NCBI GenBank assembly: GCA_036524155.1
Contig: DATDCV010000714.1
Coordinates: 1-36,492, forward strand
Direction of reading: 5' to 3'
Origin: DATDCV01 sp036524155
Lineage (GTDB): Bacteria; Verrucomicrobiota; Verrucomicrobiia; Limisphaerales; UBA8199
Length of the DNA: 36,492 nucleotides
A model generated the notes under the pieces. The model was not told the DNA's origin. It worked only from the letters and a program-made list of their open reading frames with translations, and ran no database searches. Within the stretch, counting starts at the first letter, position 1, and the number at the start of each line of letters is the position of its first letter. Below are positions 29,892-36,492 of this stretch, piece by piece. Position numbers and translations under genes: made by a program.

Positions 29892-31010
29892 TCAGTGACC
29901 GGTTCCGGTCGTAATGGGCGAGTAGAGATCCAGCGGCCAGGAACCTGGATCGGTCACCATTCCGCTAGCATCGACGGTCGGAGGCACAGTCGCCATCACG
30001 TGGAGGTGGCCCCCGGCGCCCTTGGGCACCCGCCACAGAGCGTGGTCCACCAGCACGTAAGTGCCGGGCACGAGTGCCGTCATCTCAACCACGGCCGCGG
30101 ACCCCGGAGGAGTAAGGACGGTTTCTTCGTTCACCATCCAGTTCCTGGGATGTCCGGTATACACTTTGTCAAAGATTTGGCCGATGATGTGGAAACTCGA
30201 TGCTTTGTTGGGCCCGCCGTTCACGAAGAAAATGCGCACTTTGTCACCCTGGTTTACCATCAGCGGCTTGAGCTTGGTCAGTGCGTTGAGATGGCCGTTG
30301 AACGTGTAGTGGGTCGGAAGCTCCTCATCCGCCCTGGGGCGATCCAGAACGAGATCGTCATCCGCAAGGAAGTCGCGGTGGTCCTCGACCGAGTCAGCGT
30401 TGCGCATCCAGTACCAATCACTCTGGCCGACGTAGAATTCCTTGTATCCTGGCGTCAGTCCGCCGACGGGTTCGACCATAATCATTCCGTACATCCCGTA
30501 GGCGACGTGCTCCCAGGGCATGCCTTCGCCGGCACAATGGTAAATGTAGGATCCGGCACGCATCGCTTTGAAGGTCAATGTCTTGGTCTGGCCCGGTTCG
30601 ACGCCGGTGACCGCTGCTCCGCCACCGGGCCCCATGGTGGCATGAAAGTCGACGTTATGCGGCTCGATGTTTCCCGTATTCGGGTTGCTCACATTCACAA
30701 CCAAGGTGTCTCCTTCCATGCACCGGACCATGGGGCCGGGAATGGTGCCGTTGAAGGTCCAAACCCACGCCTTCTTTGCCGGGATTGCGACCGTGTTGTC
30801 CGGATTCAGGACGGGTGCCACGACCTCCGCAATGACCTCTTTGGCCTCCAGATTAACCGTGACGGTTGACACCTTGGAGCGGGCAAGTGGAGGCGGGACC
30901 TCGGCCGGGTTCTTGGCCACGTTTGCCACCTCGGGCGGCCCTGCGGCCACGAGTGTGCCTGCGGCCACGGCGAGCATCGCCATTGCTGTTGCTAACTCTC
31001 TTGTTTTCAT
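29892..31010 (-). CDS. nirK: Copper-containing nitrite reductase
   Basis: 372-residue exported two-domain cupredoxin that reduces nitrite to nitric oxide. Copper ligands can be placed: type 1 His118, Cys159, His168 and Met173 (PHNVDFH, YHCAGEGMPWEHVAYGM), type 2 His123, His158 and His323 (LVDHALWR). Asp121 and His274 (SSFHIIG) correspond to the two catalytic residues of the active site. A signal peptide (MAMLAVAAGTLVAAG) sends it to the periplasm. ATG 31010 has AAAGGT about 8 nt upstream; the 60 bp before that is strongly T-rich on the plus strand. No NorB, NosZ or regulator is in the window, so only one denitrification step is visible. Electrons could come from the bc complex via a cytochrome or cupredoxin. 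Confidence 0.95.
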   Translation of the reverse strand: MKTRELATAMAMLAVAAGTLVAAGPPEVANVAKNPAEVPPPLARSKVSTVTVNLEAKEVIAEVVAPVLNPDNTVAIPAKKAWVWTFNGTIPGPMVRCMEGDTLVVNVSNPNTGNIEPHNVDFHATMGPGGGAAVTGVEPGQTKTLTFKAMRAGSYIYHCAGEGMPWEHVAYGMYGMIMVEPVGGLTPGYKEFYVGQSDWYWMRNADSVEDHRDFLADDDLVLDRPRADEELPTHYTFNGHLNALTKLKPLMVNQGDKVRIFFVNGGPNKASSFHIIGQIFDKVYTGHPRNWMVNEETVLTPPGSAAVVEMTALVPGTYVLVDHALWRVPKGAGGHLHVMATVPPTVDASGMVTDPGSWPLDLYSPITTGTGH

Positions 31011-31214
31011 TTTGTCTTACCTTTTTTTGTTACTCGGTTTTTGTTTGTTTCTTTGTTTCCAGCAGCCGATAGCGCCGTTCCAGGGCCAATCGCTACCGAA
31101 AGTTGTCGAGCGGACCGCGACGTCGTGTTTGACCGGAACCCGCTCCGGGTTCTCGAACGAGACGGCTTCCGATCTGGCGGCGGCTTGTCATAGCGGGACT
31201 CCTTCCGCGTCCCT

Positions 31215-33032
31215 TCAGGGACAAATCGTCCGATAGAACCTCACTGGCGGGCCCGCCGAGACATGGTCCAGAAATTCAAACGCGCCCGCCTCGTTCGCCA
31301 CCACGGTTCCCGCCCCTTGCCAAATCGGTGAGGCCAAATTCTCGGTAAACTCCACCGAGTACGTCCGCAGAGCGACGCCGTTACCCCGCAGGCGCACTTG
31401 GAGAATAGCGGGGGATTCCCACGTCACATCGAGCCCGGGCTGCAGGCACGGGGCGACCCGCACCGTAACCATTCCAGCCCTGATGGCACCTCGAGCATCG
31501 GCGACGGTATAGCTAAATGCATCGTCGTTTGGCGGGCCGACTGACGGCGAGAAAATGGCCCAGCCCTCGTTGGTGGTCGCGCCGCCGCCGCCTGCGCCGA
31601 CAGGATTGAGCGAAGCGAGAGAAAGCGCGTCCCCATCCGGGTCGCTCCCGAGCAACGCCTCGAGCCGCACCTTGATTGTTTCGGTGGCCGCCCGCACCAG
31701 CACAGGCGACGCCGGCACGGGCAGATGATTGACGACGACCATGAAGCTCTGCGTCACGGAGAGTGGAGGGATGCCGTTGTCCGTCACCACGACTTGGATC
31801 TGGTTTGTGGCGGGCCAATAACCTTGGCTCGGCGTCCAGCTCAGCACACCTTCGGCGGTGAGGCTCAACCCGGTGGGTGCGCCTGGCTGCAGACTGTAGG
31901 TCAGCGTCTGGGCCGGCAGGTCGGGATCCGAGGCGGTGATTTGATAACTTAATGGGCTGCCCTCGTTGACAATCTGATCCGCAGGGAGGCTCAACGCCGG
32001 TGGCGTATTCATTTCCTGGACCGTTACGGTGATCCGATTGGTTGCCGACATCGGTGGGAGTCCGCTATCGGTCACCTTGACCCCGATGAAATAAACGCCC
32101 GGCCCCTGTGCCTCGGTGGGTGTCCAGGAGAAGACCCCATCGGAACTTATATTGGCGCCGGCAGGCGAGCCGGGCGTGAGACTGAATTGCATCGCCTGGG
32201 CTGGCAGGTCCGCATCGGAGGCGGCGGCGGCGAAAGTCAGGAGACTCCCCTCCGGCACGGAGCGGTTCGGCAGTGGCGCCAGCACCGGGGCGGTGTTGGT
32301 CGTGAAGCCCACCAACAAGTTGTCCACCTGCGCGTTGCAGGCCCGCGCATCCATCCGATCCCAACCGGCGGGGTCGGCCCCCTGGTTGAGAATCAGGAGC
32401 GAAACGTTCTGGAGGTAGGTGACCGGGGAATAGACTTCATCGCCCTTCGTCAGGTTGCGCACATAAAGGCTGCCGGAACCGTTAGCGCCGTACTTCGTAA
32501 AATCCACCACCAGGCGGGCGCGGAACCAGTCTCCCGGCGCGTCCATATAGTTGCTTGTGCTGCCGGCGTAACCGGCGCCGTCGGCCCGCATCAACATCAA
32601 CTGCCGGTATTTACTGTTGTAGCGTATGCCGATCTTGCCCTGGTCCGTAAACCCATGGTCGCGATGGGCCAGAAGGAAATCCGCCGAGCTATTGGAGCCC
32701 GCCGCGTCGGCCACGCGGAAATCGAAGCCGAGCACGGCGTTCGTCAGGCCAAAACCCAAAGCGGGAAAACTGAACCCGGTGTCGTTGACCCGCGAGGCCG
32801 TGGCCTGCGGGAGGTCGTTGGTGTTGTTGTTGAACACCGGTGACGGATTAACGCCCGTGCCGGCTTCGATCACGGCCCGTTCGCTGGCCACCCAGTTGTC
32901 CCGGCCTTGGAGAGCCCCGGGTGCCAGGTTGTCAAAAGTGTACAGGTTTTGTGCCGGCAGCGGAGCCGCGGGCAGGACGATCCCGGCAACCAGGAGGGTC
33001 CGTCCAACAACAGGTGAGAATGGCGTTTTCAT
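31215..33032 (-). CDS. Secreted protein with cadherin-like/putative Ig repeats
   Basis: 605 residues. A signal peptide (TLLVAGIVLPAAPLPAQ) is followed by a ~220-residue LamG-like beta-sandwich region (NLYTFDNLAPGALQGRDNWV, DWFRARLVVDF), then two clear cadherin-like/putative Ig (He_PIG) domains marked by ASDADLPAQ/ASDPDLPAQ and GVFSWTPTEAQGPG/GVLSWTPSQGYWP, a third partial one with SDPDGDALSL, and a C-terminal segment ending YSVEFTENLA...FEFLDHVSAGPPVRFYRTICP. The final F-x-D...F-Y-R pattern equals that of the two repeat proteins in the sigma-kinase cluster. Probably on the surface or secreted; ligand unknown. It follows the Fn3 multiheme gene on the same strand. Confidence 0.82.
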   Translation of the reverse strand: MKTPFSPVVGRTLLVAGIVLPAAPLPAQNLYTFDNLAPGALQGRDNWVASERAVIEAGTGVNPSPVFNNNTNDLPQATASRVNDTGFSFPALGFGLTNAVLGFDFRVADAAGSNSSADFLLAHRDHGFTDQGKIGIRYNSKYRQLMLMRADGAGYAGSTSNYMDAPGDWFRARLVVDFTKYGANGSGSLYVRNLTKGDEVYSPVTYLQNVSLLILNQGADPAGWDRMDARACNAQVDNLLVGFTTNTAPVLAPLPNRSVPEGSLLTFAAAASDADLPAQAMQFSLTPGSPAGANISSDGVFSWTPTEAQGPGVYFIGVKVTDSGLPPMSATNRITVTVQEMNTPPALSLPADQIVNEGSPLSYQITASDPDLPAQTLTYSLQPGAPTGLSLTAEGVLSWTPSQGYWPATNQIQVVVTDNGIPPLSVTQSFMVVVNHLPVPASPVLVRAATETIKVRLEALLGSDPDGDALSLASLNPVGAGGGGATTNEGWAIFSPSVGPPNDDAFSYTVADARGAIRAGMVTVRVAPCLQPGLDVTWESPAILQVRLRGNGVALRTYSVEFTENLASPIWQGAGTVVANEAGAFEFLDHVSAGPPVRFYRTICP

Positions 33033-33204
33033 TTGCGTGCAGGTTGAAAGTGGCGAGGTGATTCTTCAGCTCAGGGATGCATCAGTCTGGAGTCGGCCAT
33101 TTGCGAACCGTCGGGGTTCTGTGTGCGCGATTTTGGGTGCATGTGAGCTGAAGGTGCGGCCTCGAGGGGAGACGTCCGCTCCCCCCGAGGCGATCCGATG
33201 GTCG

Positions 33205-36200
33205 TTACCTCGTGGTCACGACAAGGGGCGGGTCCGTGTAAGCGGAAACGCCGTTTTGGTTAAAGGCCTGGACGCGGAACCAGTAAGTGGTCTTGCCCTT
33301 CAAGGCCGTGGCTTTGTAGGACGTGGCGTTGGCTTTCACCGTCGCAACGCGGGCGAAGCCGGCGGTCGGCCCGATGCTACTGCGCTCCACATAGAACCCC
33401 TGCTCATTGGCCGAGTTGTCCACCCAAGTAAGGGTGACGGCGGTCTTGGTGGGGGTGGAGGCCGTCAGCAGCGTCGGCGCCTCTGGGATTTGCCCGGGGA
33501 TGACCACGCCGGGGGCGTTCGCGGGTGCTGACTCGCCTGCGGCGTTGAAGGAGGCCACCTGGTAATCATAGGTTGTGTTCGGCTGGACCATGTCATCCAC
33601 CCACGTGGTGGCATTGGCGGCCACGGTGATGACCTGCACGAAGCCGCCGGTGCGGTTTTTGCAATAGATGTGGAACCCGGCCTCGTTGAGCGAGTTGTCA
33701 GTCCAGGTCAGAGTGACCACGTTCACCGGCTGTGGCGGCACGCCGAGCGTCAGGGTCGCCGTCAAGCGGCTGGGTGCTGCCGGCGGCACAGGCACTACCA
33801 CGGTGATCGGATCGGATGGCAGCGAACTGACTGGAACACCGGTCGCGATTACCCGGTAATAATAGGTGTTGCCCGCCACGACAGTCGTGTCGCTGGCGGT
33901 GGTCATGTTGGCACCCACCGTGAAGGTGGCCTGCAGCACCGCGAAGTCCAGGGTGCCGGAGCGTTCGATGCGGAAACCGGTTTCCGTGACCGAGTTGTCC
34001 ACCCAGGTCAGATCCACCTGGTTGGCCCCGACGACCACCGCGGTGAGGGCGGTTGGCCTTGCGGGCGCGCCGGTTGTAGTGGCCGCGACAGGCAGTGACG
34101 GGACGGAGGTGCCGGAGGTATTGTACGCGCTTACCTGGTAATTATAGGTCCGGCCGGGAAGCAAGCCCGTGTCCGTCCAAATGTTGCCCCCAAAGGCTGG
34201 CCCCAGCGTTTGGCTGGGAATCGTCGCCACCAACACAAAGTTGGGCAGCGGCTGCGTCGTGTCCACGGGCACGTCCTGTCGTTCGATGATGAACCCGATT
34301 TCATTATCGGCCTGGTCGGTCCAGGAGATCGTGACGGTAGTGTCGGCGACGGCCACGACTCGCAAGTTGAGTGGCTCGATGGGCAGGTCGATCGGCGTGG
34401 TTTGGGTGACGACGGGAGAGTCGGCGCTGACCCCCTTGCCGTTGAACGCCTGCACTTTGTAACCATAAGTCTTGGCCACGTTGAGTCCTTCGTTGAGGAA
34501 CGTGCCGGTCGTGGCATCCGCAGGTGGATACACGATCGCCAGGCGATCCCACGAGGCGGTGAGGTCGGACTTGCCGTAGCGGATCCACACCAGGTAACCG
34601 TCGGCATTCGGCACGAGGTCCCATGTGAGTTGAACTGTGAACGGATCCACAATCCCGGTGGCGGGATTTTGGGTCAGGCTCGTGGCGAGTCCAGTCGGGG
34701 CGGTTGGCGCCGCGCTCACGGCGGTGTCATCGGCGCCGACGACGAACGGAGAGGCTTTCCCCGAAAGCAGCCAGGCCGCGTAGGCCACCCCGGCCCAGGT
34801 GTCATCGAGCGGCGCGCCGTTCAGGTCGGAGATGTCTGAGATCGCGGTGACATCCACTAGGCCGGGCTGCGCATTCCAGTAATTCACCACCTGGTCGCTC
34901 AGATAGGTTGGAGTCAGGGGATAGTTGGCAGCGAAAATACTCGGCGGTCCCTCAGGCCGCGGCCCCTTGTAGGTCAGGGCGCCCGTCTCGGCTCTTAGGA
35001 AGTCCATCAGGTCGCGTGTGTGCGTCTGCGCCAGCAGTTCGGCGCGGGCCTGGAGGAGAGTCGCGCCGGCCGGGGCAGTGAAACGGTAGGTGACCTCGTC
35101 CCAATACTGCCCGTCGGCGAAGCGGGCCGAGTCTTCGGCCGGCGCGAACGTGGCGGGATCGAACTTGCGGAACTTGATGCCTTCGGCGTCGAACTTGGCG
35201 TAGCTAAAACCCTGAGGCGGAATGCGGTTGTCGAACATGATGTAGATGTTCGACACGTCATAGGACATCTGGTAGCTGCCGTCGGCCTTCTTGTGGCCGG
35301 TGCGCCGCTCGTAAACCATCACGGCATTCTGGCCGCTGGTGGCGTCGATCAGCGGCGCCTGGGCGTAGGTGAACCGCGTGCCGGTCACCGCGAAATACGC
35401 CGGGTCGTAAGCCTTGCGAGAGTCGTTGTAAAGCGCCGCTTCGTTGGCATCGTAATGGCCGGATTCGTAAACTGTGGCCCCAAGGGCGTCCTTCACGACC
35501 AGGTTGATCCAGGCCCGGCGACCGTCGGGAAGGCCCGTCGGGAAGCGGTGCGGACTCTGATCCGTGACCCGAACCTTGACCTCATAGATGTCGTTGCCGA
35601 GGGCGTCGGTGCCGACCTTAAGCGGGGCTTGGGTGACTTGGATCCGTGCGGCATCCCGCATCGTGATCTGGTCGTTGCGGACGTTCCGGTCCCAGGACAG
35701 GTCGCGCGAGGATTGAATCCCCGGGAATATTCGCGTGTCATTGGCGGTGGTGGCGCCGATCACTTCGAGGTCCACCTCCGGGTAGAGCACCTTGGCCATC
35801 TGCGCCAGGTTGTAGTTGGCTCCGCCAAACTTGTGGAAAGCAGTCCCGCCCATCGGCCCGCGGTCCTTGGAGTAGGGAGACCAGCCTGCCACGGTGGGAT
35901 CGCTGTTGAGCGTGGCCGGCACAGTGTCGGAGTATTCATGCTTGAGCGTCGGCATGTGACAATCCTGGCAGGAGAGGTAATTCGGATTGTAATCCGCGTT
36001 CGGGGTGCCGTCGGCCTGGGTGGGAAACTTGCTGCCGCCCCAGGAACTGAGCTTCCACTCGGTATATTCCTTGGCGCGCGGCATGCCCAGGTCCAGTGGG
36101 GGCAGCGTGCGGTCATGACAGGTGCCGCAAAACTCGCTGGTGCGGATAAAGGGTTCTTGGCCGTTCGGACCGGGGGTATTATGAGTGGAGTGCTCCGGCG

Positions 36201-36492
36201 AAAGAGCCTGCAGGTCGGGCCGGGGCACGCCGCCAACGATCGGGGGTCCGATCGTCGCCTCGAAGTGAACCGGAATGGAACCGTCAGCGTTGTAAGCGAT
36301 CTCCTGCCCCAGCGAATTAAACTGCGGCATACCTGGCGGCACGGCAGTCTTGAGAGCCACCGGCCAGCCGGGAGGATAGATACCGTAGGTCTGACCCGTG
36401 TAGGGAGTCGGCAGGCCAGTGAGGGGATCATTTATGGGCACGTCGCTGAAGAAGACCTGGACCACGCCAGAGTATTTCCCGGCGTAGGTCAT
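33205..36492 (-). CDS. Multiheme cytochrome with five Fn3 domains (5' end outside window)
   Basis: At least 1095 residues; the frame is open to the right edge, and the ATG at 36492 is probably internal, as no signal peptide is seen. The visible N-terminal part has two C-x-x-C-H sites (FCGTCHDRTLPPLD at ~122, SCQDCHMPTLKHEY at ~175); more are likely upstream. The middle resembles the multiheme cytochrome region VRVTDQSPHRFPTGLPDGRR. The C-terminal ~450 residues hold five Fn3 domains with repeated TWVDNSVTETGF/WTDNSLNEAGF/WVDNSANEQGFYVERS motifs. This combination suggests an extracellular or outer-membrane electron-transfer protein with binding modules. It ends at stop 33205, 172 bp before the Ig-like gene. 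Confidence 0.85.
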   Translation of the reverse strand: MTYAGKYSGVVQVFFSDVPINDPLTGLPTPYTGQTYGIYPPGWPVALKTAVPPGMPQFNSLGQEIAYNADGSIPVHFEATIGPPIVGGVPRPDLQALSPEHSTHNTPGPNGQEPFIRTSEFCGTCHDRTLPPLDLGMPRAKEYTEWKLSSWGGSKFPTQADGTPNADYNPNYLSCQDCHMPTLKHEYSDTVPATLNSDPTVAGWSPYSKDRGPMGGTAFHKFGGANYNLAQMAKVLYPEVDLEVIGATTANDTRIFPGIQSSRDLSWDRNVRNDQITMRDAARIQVTQAPLKVGTDALGNDIYEVKVRVTDQSPHRFPTGLPDGRRAWINLVVKDALGATVYESGHYDANEAALYNDSRKAYDPAYFAVTGTRFTYAQAPLIDATSGQNAVMVYERRTGHKKADGSYQMSYDVSNIYIMFDNRIPPQGFSYAKFDAEGIKFRKFDPATFAPAEDSARFADGQYWDEVTYRFTAPAGATLLQARAELLAQTHTRDLMDFLRAETGALTYKGPRPEGPPSIFAANYPLTPTYLSDQVVNYWNAQPGLVDVTAISDISDLNGAPLDDTWAGVAYAAWLLSGKASPFVVGADDTAVSAAPTAPTGLATSLTQNPATGIVDPFTVQLTWDLVPNADGYLVWIRYGKSDLTASWDRLAIVYPPADATTGTFLNEGLNVAKTYGYKVQAFNGKGVSADSPVVTQTTPIDLPIEPLNLRVVAVADTTVTISWTDQADNEIGFIIERQDVPVDTTQPLPNFVLVATIPSQTLGPAFGGNIWTDTGLLPGRTYNYQVSAYNTSGTSVPSLPVAATTTGAPARPTALTAVVVGANQVDLTWVDNSVTETGFRIERSGTLDFAVLQATFTVGANMTTASDTTVVAGNTYYYRVIATGVPVSSLPSDPITVVVPVPPAAPSRLTATLTLGVPPQPVNVVTLTWTDNSLNEAGFHIYCKNRTGGFVQVITVAANATTWVDDMVQPNTTYDYQVASFNAAGESAPANAPGVVIPGQIPEAPTLLTASTPTKTAVTLTWVDNSANEQGFYVERSSIGPTAGFARVATVKANATSYKATALKGKTTYWFRVQAFNQNGVSAYTDPPLVVTTR

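Noticed and set aside
31136..31152. Small hairpin GAACCC-gctcc-GGGTTC between nirK and the Ig-like gene
   Set aside because: A 6-bp stem without a T-run is too weak to call a terminator.

Overview
This GC-rich window most likely comes from a member of the Verrucomicrobiota (Pedosphaera/Limisphaerales-like). No rRNA or taxonomic marker is present, so this is inferred from gene content: a fused SecDF behind yajC, an ECF sigma factor of the Acidobacterial/Planctomycete type next to PknB-like kinases with long TPR tails, secreted repeat proteins ending in a shared F-Y-R tail, REP-type repeats with a RAYT transposase, and mostly weak Shine-Dalgarno sequences.

Layout. Positions 1-1987 (minus) carry yajC and a secDF fusion cut by the left edge. 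Positions 2061-5002 hold a palindromic repeat, a CapK/phenylacetate-CoA-ligase-like adenylating enzyme, a 73-aa protein and a trypsin-like protease. Positions 5069-8446 (plus) are a tight respiratory operon: Rieske protein, b6-type cytochrome b and a nine-heme cytochrome c. Positions 8431-10147 are scarred: a truncated ORF, a glycosidase-like pseudogene with an internal deletion, then a RAYT transposase flanked by REP/REPIN elements. A DUF5009/NagX-like membrane protein follows (10213-11511). Positions 11859-14103 (minus) encode small envelope proteins (two lipoproteins, an lmo0937-type membrane peptide) and an AsmA-like protein.

The most notable region is 14543-25920 (minus). An ECF sigma factor is followed by the remnant of a kinase/TPR gene, a secreted protein with thirteen W-N-G repeats, a kinase-TPR protein, a delta-60-repeat secreted protein, and a second kinase-TPR protein. 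A ~39-nt motif lies just upstream of each gene after the sigma factor. It aligns without gaps at three sites and is degenerate at two. Its GATCC and CGT blocks have -35/-10-like spacing, so it may be the target promoter of this sigma factor. One of the two kinases has Asn in place of the catalytic-loop Lys.

Positions 26100-27380 (plus) are tyrS, followed by a diverged REPIN. Positions 27627-36492 (minus) carry a DUF481 outer-membrane protein, a CusB-like efflux adaptor with no visible pump partner, a copper nitrite reductase (nirK), a secreted Ig-like/cadherin-like protein, and a multiheme cytochrome with five Fn3 domains cut by the right edge. Together the nine-heme bc complex, NirK and the Fn3 multiheme protein suggest flexible respiration that includes nitrite reduction.

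No tRNA, rRNA or CRISPR array was seen. All family names rest on motif recognition, without database searches.
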